A stretch of DNA of 64,000 nucleotides from Pelagophyceae sp. CCMP2097 (GCA_026770575.1 MU657165.1:1047933-1111932); one strand, 5' to 3'; shown: positions 9,851-21,545, counted from the stretch's first letter. Numbers and translations: made by a program. Notes: generated from the letters alone by a model not told the origin.

Positions 9851-12048
9851 TCAGAGGACGGCGAACTTGGACGTGGCGCGTAGTCTGAAGCCGGCGGCGT
9901 CGGGCGTCGCGTCGAACTGCAGCGGCTGCGCGGCGGCCGGCGCCGGCCTCTGCGCGCCGCCGGCGCTCTCGGGCCTGCGCGTTTGCGTGACGCGTCGGCG
10001 CGCTCGGACGCTGCGGGCTGCGCGCACCAGGCGGCGCCGACCTTGTCGGCGAGCTGCCGCAGCAGCGCGTCGACGTTTGCGAGTTCGCCGATGGCGACGT
10101 CGAGTTGCAGGCCCTCGCCGGTGGACGGGTCTTTGACGACCATGTCCCTGCGGCGCCGCGTCCAGCGCCCCGCGGCGAGCCCCCGCGAAAGAGCGGTACG
10201 CACTTGATGCGCACAAGGCCGTTGGCCCACTCGTCGGGCCCGACGAAGGCGACGCGCCGCGCGCCGGCGCGGTTGGCGATGTCGAACGTCGCCCGCGCCT
10301 TTCGCGGCGCCAGCACCGTGTCGACGGAGTAGCCCGCGTCGCGCAGCGCCCGCGCGACCTCGCACGCAGGCGCCTGCATGGACTCGGAGAAGGGCGCCAC
10401 CTGCGGGGGAAAGCGCGTCTCTTCGGCCGCTCCCGGGGCATCTTCTGTCGGGGCCTCGACGAAGCGGACGCTGGTCTCGCACGACGAATTCGATGGACGC
10501 CTCGAGGTTTGGCATCAGGTTGAGCTCCTTGAGCAGCTCGACGATGACGCAGTCGCCAAAGCCAAAGCCGCAGCACCTTTGCACGCGCGTACGGCCCTGC
10601 GCGCTCGGTCGGAGTCGGACTCACGGGATCTGGCACTTGTCACCGCCGTAGAGCGCTAAAAGCTTATCATAGCGCCCTCCGCCGCAGATGGCTCGGAGCT
10701 CGCCCTTTCGGTCAAAGGCCTCGAAGACGACGCCCGTGTAGTATGCAAGGCCTCGGACTACGGAGGCATCAAAGTCGAGGTAGCCGTCGCAGCCGTAGGA
10801 CTTTGCCATCTCGAAGAGCGAGTCCAATTCGAGGATGGCGGGCATGTTTGGGTCGCCGCAGATGACGCCGAGCTCGCGCACGTTCTTGGCGGCGAGGCAG
10901 GCCAAGACCTTGTCCGCCGCGTCCTTAGGCAGAGACAGAGGTGCCGCCGTGAGGATGTCGTGGACGGCGGGGGCGCCGATCTTGTCGAGCTTGTCGATGA
11001 CGACGCAGACTTTGGAAAAGAGGTCCTGCGGCACGCCCGCCTTGGCCAGAGCGGCGTCGAGGACCTTGCGCGAGTTGACGCGGAAGCCCACTTTGTCCGG
11101 CCCGATGCCGAGGCGCTGGAAGAAGCGGCACGCCGCCGCCAAGAGTTCGAGCTCTGCGGTGACAGCTTTTTCGCCAACGACGTCCATGTTCCACTGGTAG
11201 TGTTCGCGCTTGCGGCCGCGCTGCGTCGTCTCGAAGCGCCAGCATTGCGGGATGCTGTACCACTTCAAAGGCAGCGTCGCACGAACCTCGCCCGTCGAGA
11301 GGTTAGTCTGGTTGAGGACCATTCTGGCGAGCGAGGGCGTCATCTCGGGCCGCAGCGTCACGCGCGTGCCCTCCTTGTCGACGAAGTTGTACATCTGCTC
11401 GGAGATCTCCTCGCCCGCCTTGCGCTCGTACAGCTCGACGTGCTCCAGGACGGGTGCATCATACTCCTTGAATCCAAACTCCTCCGCCGTCTTGCGCATC
11501 TCGCCAAAGAGCCAGTTGCGCAGGCGCATGTCCGCAGGCTCGAAGTCCCGAGTCCCGCTCGGTGGATTCAGGTACGACGGCCGAGACGCCGCCTCTTCCA
11601 GCTCCGACTCTAGAGCCTTGCACCGCGAATCAAGCACTTTGGACACCTTGTCCTTCTTGATCTTCTTGCCAGCAACCTCGAGCCTAAAGCCGCGTTTCAG
11701 CATCTCACCAAACGCCGGCGCGACCGCGCACCTCGCGTTGACGCGCTCCAGGATTAAAGCCTTGGCCTTCTTCTCCGATTCCTTTGCCGCGCGCAACGCG
11801 TCGCGCTCCTCCACCGTCGGCTCGCCCTTTGGATTCTCCACACACACGGACCGCCACTCGACCACGTCCTCGCGCCTGCGAAACGACGGTCTGCGATGCC
11901 GCAGACGGCGGATGCAGGCGCCGCAGGAGGCGATTCCGTTTCGAGGGGCTCTCCCTCTGGGCTCTTCCGGGCTCCGAGCCGACGCCGCAACCTGCTCGAT
12001 GGCCGCCTCGATGGCCTCCGTGTCCTCCGCTCCGCCGCGCCGAGCCAT
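9851..12048 (-). CDS. histidyl-tRNA synthetase
   Basis: Five exons (12048-10637, 10576-10483, 10400-10204, 10147-10028, 9974-9851) join in frame to about 648 residues. Class II HisRS motifs are clear: PPSGTRDFEPADMRLR at the core start, motif 2 region YSIPQCWRFETTQRGRKREH, HisA motifs VRGLAYYTGVVFEAFDR and ICGGGRYDKLL, then GFGFGDCVIVELL. Exons 3-4 encode the anticodon-binding domain (VAPFSESMQAPACEVARALR). It charges tRNA-His, in cytosol or organelle. A ~180-residue N-terminal extension, Lys/Glu-rich, precedes the core. The last intron and the tail ending TSKFAVL are the least certain joins. The frame is open upstream of ATG 12048, without another methionine context that is better. Confidence 0.9.
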
Positions 12049-12272
12049 GGTGCCTGCTTCTCCTGTGAAGGCCGGGGTCAGAGGCACACGAGGTATCGGC
12101 GACGTCGGAATTTCAGCGACTACCCCATCGCTAAAGGGGCACGTTGCTCCGTCGACGTCACGGGAGCGCACTTGCATGCCCCCATGGGGCCGGCCGGGAA
12201 AGTCTCGGGCTCGGTTTACAATAATCACAGTCGCAGGCCCTTTCGGGAGGTCAGAGGGTGGGTTGGGCGTAT

Positions 12273-14938
12273 TCAGATGGTGGACTGCGCGTACTCGTCA
12301 TCGAGGAAGAAGGCTGCGATTCTCTTCGCCTGCGCGGCCAACTTGCGGCCCGGCTCGAGGACTCTAGTGAGGAGCGGCTCCGCGGCGGCGTGGGAGCGAA
12401 GGGCGTCGATGAGTTTGCGAGGCGTGTCGTACGCGGCCACGACGTTTTCGGCCTGCGATGCGGAAACGCCGGGGACGTGCATCAAAGCGAGGGCCCAGCG
12501 GCGCCACAGCGGCCATTTCGACGGCGTCACGTCGATGGCGCCGGCGACGTCGGCGTACGCGCGCGCGTCAAAGCTGCCCAGGACGTCGCGCGTATTGCGG
12601 TTCCGGAGAGCCAACCTTAAAGCGTCGTCGAGGGCGCGGAGGTAGGCGACGGAGCAGTCGAAGTTCGTAGAGCGGTGCACGACGAAGTCGTCTAGGAGCT
12701 CGAGGCGCGACAGTTCAAAGTCGCACTCTTGCCGCTCCGCGTCCGTGAACCCGTCGAATTCGCCCTCGACGAGGTACGTCGGCCGCGGGCACCGCTTCAT
12801 GGCGAGCTTCTGCTTGCGGTGGTGCGCGTGGCCGCAGACGGTGGACTTGAAGTCCGTGGCGCACTTTCGCTCTATGGTGCGGCCGAGGACGAGGCCGTCG
12901 ACGTCCCAGGCCTCGAAGCGGCCCTTTGGCGTGGCGAGCCAGACGTAGTCGCCGAACTGCAGCTGCCGCTTGGAAGCGCGGAGCGAACCGCCGAGGCCCG
13001 ATAAAGCGCCGACGATGGCGTCGGCCTCGTGCGTCTGCCGCAGACGCTTCTCGCGAGAGTCGACGACCAGAGTCACGTCAAACTCGTCGAGGAACGCCCG
13101 CGCGGAAGCGCCAAACTCCAGACGCAGCCGCGCGAGGTGCGCGCCCGACGGTGCCGCCGCCGACGCGCTCGCCGCCGCCGACGACGACGCGGCGGCTTTG
13201 GGAAGAGGGGCCCGCGGCGGCGGCGCGGCGGCGCACGGCGGCGGCGCGGCGGCCCGCGGCGGCGGCGGGCGCGGTGGCTCGACGACGAGGTCCAGGTCGT
13301 CGTCGTCGTCGCTCATGTCGATGCAGATGACTTGCGCGCTCTTCGACGTGGTCGGCGCCGGCGCGCCGGGCCGTGCGCGCTTGGCCGCGCCGGCGTCGGC
13401 GTCGGCGGCGGGCGGGCGCTTGCCCTCGACGGCCGCCGCCCCGCGGCCGCCGTCGCTCCCGCGGCCGCCGTCGTCCCGGCGCGCGTGCGCGTCGTATGAA
13501 CCCGCGTCGTGCGAACCCACGTGCGCGTCGTACTCGCGGCTCAGCTTCTCTGCGAGGCGCTCGCCCGCGACGAGGCCGCGGCCCGGCTGCGGCGTCAAGC
13601 GGAAATGCTTTTTTGTGCCCCAGTGCTCTACAATCTCCTGCGCCTTCAAAGTCGACGACAGGCTCGAAATGCCGCCTAGCCGCCGGCTTTAGCCTCGTTT
13701 CAGGGACGGCAAAAGCGCACTGTATTTCTCGCCGGGGAGGAAGGACGTGCTGTTGAGGTTGGACGGCGCCATTCGGATCTCGGGGCACAGCTTCTGCGAG
13801 TCCTCTGTGATCCTATCGCAGCGGATCAAGGTGCCTCGAGAACAAACCGGAAACCTACTGGTCCTTTGTCATGCAGCCGTCGTCCGGGTGTCGAACGCGG
13901 TGGCGGTGCATGGCCACGAGGATGGCGGAGACGGCCTGGAGCGACCCGGCCTTGTTTAGCAATCGAGGGTCGTACTGCTTGCCCCGGATGGCAGCGCCCC
14001 GAGCGACGCCGCGCAGCGCCGCGCGCTCGCGAGCCTCGGCCAGCGCCTCCAACGGATCGTCGCCTACGCGGCTCGATGGAGGCACGGCTGCGAAAAATGC
14101 CCCGGGTCGGTCGCGCACCTCGCAGGTCGGCCAGTTCTTCGTGGATGGTGCGCGCCTCTTCGTGCGGCGCCGTGTCGCGGTCCGGCACCTGTTCGATTGA
14201 AGCGGCGTCGCCGCAGTCCGCGGCGCAGCGGACGTAGCGCTCCGCGCGCTCCTTGTCGCGGACGAACTTTTGGATGACGGTTTCGCGCGCCTCTGCGTTC
14301 GTAAAAGGCTTAAAGGCCTCTTCGAAGCCTGGCACGTCGAGGGAGCCGTACGACCGCCGCACGATGCTGCCGCCGTCGCCCTTTGCGACCCACTCGACAC
14401 GCCACCACTTGGACTCGTCGGCGTTCTCCCACCGCCCCACGGCCGTCGGCGGCGCGGCGGCCGCCGCCGTCGCCCAGTCCAAAAAAGCGACGATGCGCTG
14501 CGAGAGCTTGGGCCCGACGCCGCGGCACCGCTGCGCCGACGCGGCGTCGACGACCAACTCGTCGGCTGCCGAGACGCCTTTGGCCGCCGATCGCAGCGTC
14601 ATGTCCTGCCGCTGCTGATCCGGCTGCGACACGGCGTACGCCGCATAGCTCCGGAGCCGGTCGGCGACGCGCACGTTCGCCGCGTGCCGCGCAGCGTCGC
14701 TCACGCCCGAAACGCCCGAAGCGCCTTTGCCGCCCGCGCCGCCCGCGCCGCCGCCTTTGCTGCCCGCCGCCGCGGACGCGCCGCGGCCGCGGCCACCGCC
14801 GCGGGAACCGCGGCCTTTGCCTTTGCCTTTCCCGCCGCCCCCGCCACCGCCGCGGCCCGGGGCCTGCCCGATGGTGCCGCGGCCGCCGTCGAGGCGCGCC
14901 CCGGTCTGACCGCCCGCGACCGCAGTCCCCCGAGCCAT
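12273..14938 (-). CDS. MUS81: MUS81-type structure-specific endonuclease
   Basis: Four exons (14938-14119, 14063-13859, 13812-13721, 13675-12273) give about 839 residues. An N-terminal helix-hairpin-helix reads CRGVGPKLSQRIVAFLDW. Exons 2-4 build the winged-helix segment (MTKDQITEDSQKLC, then EKYSGISSLSSTL, KKHFRLTP), as in other MUS81 proteins. The ERCC4 nuclease has VTLVVDSREKR, GDYVWLA and the active-site TIERKCATDFKS followed by HHRKQKLAMKRC. A C-terminal HhH (MHVPGVSASQAENVV) follows. With an EME partner the enzyme cleaves branched DNA at stalled forks and in recombination. Two long low-complexity stretches are odd: a Gly/Arg-rich N-terminus and a Pro/Ala/Arg linker before the nuclease domain. 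A ~60-residue insert (WWRVEWVAKGDGG...) sits between HhH and winged helix. Confidence 0.9.
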
Positions 14939-15031
14939 CGTAGCCCCGGGCCCGCTCTTAAGGCGCGCCTTCTTCTTCTTCGCGCCTGTCTTGGCCGCGC
15001 CGGACCGCGCTTATTAACCGCGCGCACCTGA

Positions 15032-15615
15032 CAAGGCTGGTAAAAACGTAAATTTGGCCCCCAGGGACTCGGAACATGTTTGGAACAACGTTTCCAGGCT
15101 ATTTCATAAAACATCCAAAAACACGTGAATAAAACATGCCATGGCGACTGCATCCGAGGCGGGACGTGCCAATCTCCTCGTCTACGTCCAAGGAGCCGTA
15201 TAAAGTCGTTTGGAAGCTCATTCCGCGTTTGAGTTATTCATTTCTCCGAGAGGGCTCTCCAGAGGTCCAGCCGGCGGCCCCGGTGGTGCCACACGCGGGG
15301 GAAATTTCAACGCGATGCGCGCGTCGTGGACGAGCGGGGGGGGGAGAATATTCACGTGTACGACGCGTGTACAGCACGAGCAGCCAAATCATATGCCGGA
15401 TTCGAACCGGCGACCTCGGGCTGTTCCAAACAATATGCCGGATTCGAACCGGCGACCTCGGGCTGTTGGATGACCCATGTGATGTTTGTACACAATCTTC
15501 AACACCGACATTAAGGGGGGCAAGAACACGTGTTTTTCCCCGGTGGTGGGAACAAAACAAACACGTGTTTTTAGGGATTTGATCAAAACAACGTTTTACG
15601 TTTTTACCAGCCTTG
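15032..15615. mobile_element. possible MITE-like element with 21-bp inverted ends
   Basis: The 21-bp sequence at 15032-15052 (CAAGGCTGGTAAAAACGTAA plus A) is repeated exactly inverted at 15595-15615, bounding about 580 bp. The interior is less GC-rich than neighbours, has several AACACGTGTTTTT-type motifs and two tRNA T-arm-like fragments, and encodes no transposase. No clean target-site duplication is visible. This suggests a non-autonomous element but does not prove it. Confidence 0.45.
15392..15467 (-). repeat. duplicated tRNA T-arm fragment
   Basis: Two identical 34-bp segments (15392-15425 and 15434-15467) sit 42 bp apart. On the minus strand each reads GCCGGTTCGAATCCGGC, a perfect 5-bp T-stem with TTCGAAT loop, preceded by a variable-loop-like AGGTC. 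No acceptor-stem partner, D-arm or anticodon arm is present, so these are tRNA-derived fragments rather than tRNA genes. Spurious peptides GFEPATSG and RIRTGDLG arise from them. Confidence 0.75.
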
Positions 15616-15820
15616 GCGCCAGATCTAGAGGATTTTTGCGGTGCCCGCACGGACTCCCTTTCTTTTAGCGAATACAACGGGCTTTTTTGACGAATGACGC
15701 AGCGCGGGCGCTCCCGTTGCGTGCGTGCGTGGCGCGCGGTCGTCGCCGCGGGCACCTAGGGCCCCCTTCCGTTTTCGGCTCGAGGCGCGGGGTCGGCGGC
15801 GGCGCGGGGGCGGCGCTGCC

Positions 15821-16930
15821 ATGGCCGTCGCGGCGGTGGCCTTCCCGGTTGCGGCGGGCGACGCTCTGGCGAAGCGGCGGTCGGCGCACGCGCTGGTGCA
15901 GGCGCACACTTTGTACCGGCTGTCCTGCGCGACGTACGCGGTCTGGGGCCTGCTCGTGCTGGTTTTCCATCGACCGTACATGATCGAAACGTACGGCCCC
16001 GGCATCGACGTTATGGCCGTGCTTTCGCTGGTCCAGTCCGCCTTCGCCTACGCCGGCGACGTCGCCTGCATGGCGCCGGAGCCGCCTCTTTATCTGCGCC
16101 GCGCGCTGTGGCAGTCGCTATTTTTGCCGGACATTGGGCTGGCGCTGTTCCTCTTCGTCTGGGCCTGCCGCCTCTTCCGATCCTGCGCGGCGTGGTGGGC
16201 CTGCCTCGTCTTCTCCGCGGCGGCGTTCAACGTGGCGCTCTACCAGAACCATCGACGCGGAAAGGCGAGCTGGCTCCACTGGCACGTTTTGTGGCACGCT
16301 TTACCGGTATCGTCGTACCTCGTGCTCACGCCGCCGGCGGCGTTCGGCCTGGACAGGTGCATGCTCTGGTCCCTCGTCTGGACGGCGATCCTCTTGCATT
16401 TCGGCCCCCGCAAGTTTGGAAAAGCGCACGGCTTCCACGACGCGCACGCCGTCATCGCCTGCGCCGTCGTGCTCTGCGGCCTCGGGGTGGTGGACACGTC
16501 CTTCGCCGTTTTGTCATTCTCCTGCGGCTACTTTGTCGCCGACTTTGTCACTTGCGTCGCGGCGAACGATTTCGCCTTTGCGGTCCACGCTTTTTCCGCG
16601 CTCGCGCTCATCCTCGCCAACCTCCGGCAGCCCGACGCCGTGCGGCGCTTGGGCGCCCAGGTCCTTTTAGTCGAGCTGTCGACGCCGCTCATGCACGCCT
16701 GGCAGCGGCGCAGGACGGCGGCGTCCCTCCTCGCGTTCACCGCCAGCTTCGGCGCCACAAGAATCGTCTTCCTGCCGCACCTGACGAGGCGCCTCCTACT
16801 CGCCGCCGACTCGCCCGTGCGCTGGGTCCTCGTCCCGCTCAACGTCCTCCAGTTCGGGTGGTTCGCCCACCTCGTCGTCGTCGTATGCAGGCGGGCCCTC
16901 CCGCCGACGCCGCAGGCCGCCAAGTTGTGA
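15821..16930 (+). CDS. TLC-domain multi-pass membrane protein
   Basis: Single exon, about 369 residues. Several hydrophobic helices are visible (YAVWGLLVLVF, LALFLFVWACRLF, AVIACAVVLCGLGVV, FAVHAFSALALILA). The C-terminal half matches TRAM-LAG1-CLN8 features: GYFVADFV, a VHAFSAL histidine region, and VELSTPLMHAWQ, the family's E-x-S-T-P motif. TLC proteins act in the ER or plasma membrane in lipid sensing, ceramide synthesis or membrane homeostasis; this one lacks the full Lag1 motif and looks more like the TLCD/TMEM136 group. The N-terminal ~100 residues add extra membrane segments. Start chosen at the first ATG after a GC-rich leader. Confidence 0.75.
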   Translation: MAVAAVAFPVAAGDALAKRRSAHALVQAHTLYRLSCATYAVWGLLVLVFHRPYMIETYGPGIDVMAVLSLVQSAFAYAGDVACMAPEPPLYLRRALWQSLFLPDIGLALFLFVWACRLFRSCAAWWACLVFSAAAFNVALYQNHRRGKASWLHWHVLWHALPVSSYLVLTPPAAFGLDRCMLWSLVWTAILLHFGPRKFGKAHGFHDAHAVIACAVVLCGLGVVDTSFAVLSFSCGYFVADFVTCVAANDFAFAVHAFSALALILANLRQPDAVRRLGAQVLLVELSTPLMHAWQRRRTAASLLAFTASFGATRIVFLPHLTRRLLLAADSPVRWVLVPLNVLQFGWFAHLVVVVCRRALPPTPQAAKL

Positions 16931-16964
16931 CACGCGGCCCCATAAGGGGTGGCGCAATTTTAAC

Positions 16965-19340
16965 TCAATCATTTTTCCCCTCGGCGCGCATCTGCTCGCG
17001 CATGGCCTTGATGAACAGCTCCGTAGCCTCGGCGTCTGGCTCGACGAACAAAGGCATCTCCCACTTGAAGCGTTGCCGCATCACCTTGTCCGCGGCGGCC
17101 GTCTCTCGGAGGAAGAAGGCACAGTCCGCCGTGTCGAGGTTCGCCGGGTCCGGGAGCGTGTCGGACCTGGACGCCCCGAGGCCAACGAGGGCCATCCGGG
17201 TCATCGCCCTCATAAACTCGAGGCGCATTTTTGGGACCATGCCGTACTGCATCTGGAACAAAGCAAAGACTTGCCGATTCGACCGCCTAGCACGCGCGCT
17301 TCGCCCGCGCGGACGAAAAAGGCGGCCCCCGAAAAGCCTCACATGATAACATGAATCGCTTTGGGGATCTTCGCGATGAGGGGCCGGATGGCGCGCAGGC
17401 CCGTCTTCTTGTCGCGGAGCATCATGGCCGTGCGCGTCAGGCCGGGGAAGCGGCCGTCGAGCCACGTCTGCCAGGGCATGAGGCAGAGCATTAAAGGGAT
17501 TTTGTCAAAGTCGTCCTCCGCGCACCCCAGCTCGATTGCCGCCTCGCGAAGCAGCGCCTCGTCGCGCAGGCCCGTGCCGACCCACATCTTGCAAAACGTC
17601 AGCCGCAGCGCCTCTGGCACCTACGTCGTAGCGTGGTGCCGATACGGAAGGTGGCGAACGGTCTACGCACGTCCGTGTGGAATCCGTGGTCGATCAACAC
17701 AAGTTCGAACCGCGCCCCGATGCGGCGCTGCAGAAAGTCGTCGACTTTTGCGCGTAGAGCCCGGTGCTCGCCGACCGCCGCCGCGCCGACGCCGAAGCTC
17801 AAGCCCACCGCAGCGAGGCGCGCACGGTCCAGCAGCGCGCGCAGCTCCGGCGCCTCCTCTTTCAAAGCCGCCGCGGCGACGAACCGCGGCGTGGACCGGC
17901 GCTGCACGTCGATGTCGATGACGCCGCCTCTCTCCGCTGGCGCCGGCATCGGCGCGACGCCCGTGGCGCGCTGCTTCTTCGGGAGCGCGTCGCCGGCCGC
18001 GCGGACCATGGCCTCTCCTGCCAAGAAATACGCTTGCCGCGGGTCGAAGGACCGCGCCAAGGCGACGACGAGGCAGACTGCGAATAAGTTGGACCGCGCG
18101 AGGGGTAGAAGGACCCAGCCCCAGGCGGAGCGTAAAGCGAGGACGGCGGAAACGGCGCTCGCCAAGTACAGCAACGCGACTATTGAAGCGGCCAAAAAGT
18201 TCCCGTGTACGCGGAGCGCTATCTTCACGGCGTTGCCGTTCGAGGCCTTTGAGAGCTTTGAGTTTGCTCGGACCATGACGTTGCCCGGGTGCAAATCGTT
18301 GTGCGTGTAGCCGTGCACGAAGATGCACTCCGCGAAGACGTGGGCCAGCTCTCTGACCGCGACGCCAAAGGGCACTTGTGGGTTCGGGGCCTCGCGCAAT
18401 GCGGTCAGAGTGAGTGCGCCGTAGACGAATTCCTGGACCATGCAGCCCTCGCGACAGAGCGACCAGTGCACCTTTGGCAGCGAGACGTCGCAGTGTGGCG
18501 ACCTCTTGGACGCGCCCGCTCGTTCCAATATGGCGGCGAGGCGCTCGCGGTTGTGGCCCTCGATGCGAAAGTCGCACTCTTGCCCGAGCATGTCCTCGAC
18601 TAAGGTCGCCATCATCTCCATGCCGTGCTCCGGCTCCACGACGGCCATCATCGACATGAGATAGGGCAGGAACCTACGTCCGAGTTCGAGGCCCCGCCCG
18701 GTATGAAACCTCGAGGCCGAGGGAGCGGCCCCGCCCGGTATCGGACGCACGCGACGTCTGCCTGCATGAGGCGCTCGACGTTTCGGTGCTGGACCTTCAA
18801 GATGACGTCTTCGCCGTCGACGAGTTTTGCGCGATGCACTTGTGCGATCGAAGCCGACGCGATGGGCTCCTCGCCGACGGACGCAAAGACGTCGCCGAGC
18901 TTTTCGACGCCGAGGCGCTCGCAGACGACTTGGGAGACTTCGCGCAGCGGCACGGATTGGGCGGCCTCGCAGCAAGGGGCGAGCGTGTTTGTAATCTCCT
19001 TTGGCAAGATGCCCTTTTGCATGCAAATCATCTGCCCGAGCTTGACCTGGAAGCCGCCGTTGGCGAGGAACAAGTCGCGGAGCTGCGCCGCAAAGTCGAC
19101 GAGGTACAATCGGCTCCGCGCCGCGCGCTCCGAGTCTGGCAAAGACTGGAGCTCGCGCTGGAAGCGGACGTGGCCCAGCGCCAGCGACGCAGCCGCCGCC
19201 GCCGTGGAGAGCGACCGCCGGCCGCCGCTCAGGATGACGTCGAGGCCCATCACCGCCGGCTTCGGCGCGCCGCCGCGGTGATTGTGGCCCAGCCGCGACG
19301 TCGCCTCGTGGCCCAGCCGTGACTCAGAGTCCTGCGCCAT
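16965..19340 (-). CDS. ABC1/UbiB-family atypical kinase with membrane insert
   Basis: Four exons (19340-18751, 18673-17671, 17620-17343, 17286-16965) give about 730 residues. The N-lobe has the ABC1 signatures GGFQVKLGQ (KxGQ motif), ASASIAQVHRAKL and VILKVQH. The catalytic loop is HNDLHPGNVMV and the metal-binding loop is LIDHG, the family's equivalents of HGD-x-HPGN and DFG. The family acts in mitochondria or plastids in coenzyme Q and prenyl-lipid metabolism. Between these two loops is an insert of about 190 residues with two or three strongly hydrophobic segments (FLAASIVALLYLASAVSAVL, LFAVCLVVALA). Exons 3-4 carry the usual helical C-lobe. The insert is within one exon, in frame, with similar codon use, so it is unlikely to be a mis-spliced intron. 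Confidence 0.85.
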
Positions 19341-19653
19341 CGCCTGATCCGCGGCGCGCGACAAAGAGGGCCGGGGTAACCGCGCGCGGCGGCGCGCGAC
19401 TCCCGGAGGACCGGGGCACCCGTGCGCGCGCCGGCACGCGACTAGCTGACGGGCTCGCTGAACTGACTCACACTTTAAGCGAAGACTTGCTGCTCTTCAG
19501 TCTAAGTTCAGAGCGCCGGATGGCGCCACCATCCGACTTCGACATCCACCGCCGTTTCATCGAGTGGCTCGGGCACGTCGCGCGCATGCCCTTTGCGACC
19601 GTCGCAAGGCACGCACCCCGGGCCCCGTCTTCCAGCGCTGAGTACTCTTAGAG

Positions 19654-21211
19654 TCACGCTCGCGGGTCCGCGGTGCCCGGACGGGCAGCTCGGCGTCCCC
19701 TTTGGGGCCTCGTCGCTGGTGCGCGCCGCCTCATCGCGCCGCGTTGAGGACGGGGCGCGTCTTTCTTCGATTCCGGCTGGCGTCCTACAACGGTCGTCTT
19801 CGCAGTCGTCGTCTTCGCGTGACGGCGGGTGGCACGGACCTCGCGGGCGGCGGCCTTTTCGCTGGTGCAGTTGGTGAACCCCCAGCACTCGAAGTTGAGG
19901 ACGGGGAAGTGCTCCTGGGCGCACAATGGCGCGTTGCCAAACGTCTCGCTGCCTGCCCGGCGCGCGTAAAGCGCGCGGCGCGGACTGGGCGCGCCGCGGA
20001 AAAAGAGCGGACGCCGCCGAGGACGGCCCGTCGAGCCGCGCGTGAAGTCGTCGTCGAGCTGCGCCAAAGGGAGAGCGTCAGATGCTTGGTCGGAACAAGG
20101 CGTCGGCATCATGCCTCTGTCATCGGGACGCCGGGCGGGACGAGGAGGCCGAAGGCGCCGCCGCCGCCCATGGCGATGGACGTCTCGGTGCACTTCATGA
20201 AATACGAATTGCCGCCCGTCCACGCGTATTTCCGCACGCGCGCCGCCCGCACCTAGCCGCGCGTCGAGCCCGCCGCGGCAGAGGTCGCCCTGCGAAAGAG
20301 GTCCGCCCGGGCGCGGGACGCCGGCCGGTGCGTGCGCCGTCGATGCGTGCGCCGCCGCCGCGTCGGCGGTGGGCACGCCGGCGGCGCCTGCGGCGCAGGG
20401 CCGCGCGGCGCAGGGCCGCGCGTCTAGCGGGTCGTTTTGCGTTGCGGCCCGTGCGGCGTGCCGGTCCATTACGGCGGCGGCGCGGGCCGCGCGTGCGGCG
20501 CCGGCGCACGGGGAGTCGGAGTCGCGTTGGATGCTAAAGAGATAGCTCTCGCCCGTGCCGTAGTAGTCCGTGCGCGGCCGCCAGACACTCGAATTGAAGC
20601 CGCCGACGACCTAGAGGCAAACGGTGTCTGGGATCTCTCGAGCAGTGACTCTTTCCCCAGGCGGGCGTGGCTCCGCCCGGGGAGCGGCGCCGGAGTCGCA
20701 CGTCGCCCTTGGCCGTCTGCACGACGACGAGCGTCCTACTCGCCGCCATGGGCGCGTCGCCTCGAGGCGCAGGCGGGCGAGGCCGTCTCACTTGCTGTCG
20801 TGCTGGACCTTGGCGTAGAACGTCCCGAGGTTCGCGCCTGCGCGCGTCGTCCGCGTATCGCGGGCGGGCGCGGGTCGCACCGTGCTGCTGCAGCGAGTAG
20901 AGCAGGCGCCAGTTGCTCCCCGAGAGCGTCTGCGGCAGCAGGGCCTCCAAGCTCGAGACGGTGTCGCGCGACATGATGTCCGAAGCGCCCAGCAGCTGCG
21001 CCTCCAAAACGGGTTCGCCGGCCGCGTCGCGCGGCACGGACGACGCGTCGCCGCCCGGCGCCTCGGCGGCGTGCGTCTCTTCGGCGCCTTTGGAGCTGGC
21101 GCCTTCGCCGAGTGCCGCCGCAACAGAGCTCCAGAAAGAGTCCTCCCACGTATACGCGCGCCGCATCGGGAGCCCCAAGTCCTCCCACATGGCCGACGCC
21201 GCGCGCCGCAT
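19654..21211 (-). CDS. TLDc-domain protein
   Basis: A multi-exon gene; resolved exons are 21211-20881, 20837-20792 and 20735-20702, then one starting at 20610. The TLDc domain can be followed through the joins: LEALLPQTLSGSNWRLLYSL, GANLGTFYAKVQHD, TLVVVQTAKGDV, VVGGFNSSVW then YYGTGESYLFSI, a later exon KYAWTGGNSYFMKC and GGGGAFGLL, then LDDDFTRGSTG and SETFGNAPLC ... NFECWGFTN at the end. TLDc proteins (TLDC, OXR1, NCOA7 families) protect against oxidative stress and bind the V-ATPase. The intron after YLFSI and the two introns near 20140 and 20000 are inferred, and the exact 3' end after GFTN is uncertain. The true start may lie in an upstream exon. Confidence 0.75.
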
Positions 21212-21382
21212 AGGGCGCGCCAGGCCTTCGGAAAGGCCGCACTCAGGTTGTCCGCACTGTCCGCGGATTGCCGGAAGACGTCCGCAACGTTGCGTCAGGC
21301 CCAAAATGTTCGGCGACCAGATCCGAACCGCACCACCACCGCTGAAGACAGGCAGGCGTGAAGCCGCTGCGCCTCTTCGTGG

Positions 21383-21545
21383 CCTGGGTGCCTGAACCCA
21401 TGCTTACGCCGAGCATACTCTATATTGGGCCAGCCCCACCCTTCTTGGATCAAGTGGTTTTCTCACCCAGGTGCCTGATTCGATCAGACGGGCATACCCT
21501 ATACAGAGCCAGCCCCACCCAGGGTGGATCTGAAGCAAGCCAGCC
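21383..21545. repeat. diverged ~80-bp tandem duplication
   Basis: GTGCCTGA followed by a GCATACYCTATA...CCAGCCCCACCC block occurs twice, about 80 bp apart (cores at 21413 and 21492). It lies between the TLDc gene and the P2 gene terminator region. Copies differ at many positions, so the duplication is not recent. Confidence 0.7.

Noticed and set aside
13826..14938. Separate HhH-containing gene upstream of the ERCC4 nuclease
   Set aside because: Splicing at 13858-13813 and 13720-13676 links it in frame to the nuclease and rebuilds the MUS81 winged helix, so it is one gene.
15392..15467. Possible tRNA gene on the minus strand
   Set aside because: Only the T-arm and a variable-loop-like AGGTC are present, twice. 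There is no acceptor-stem complement, D-arm or anticodon loop at the right distance.
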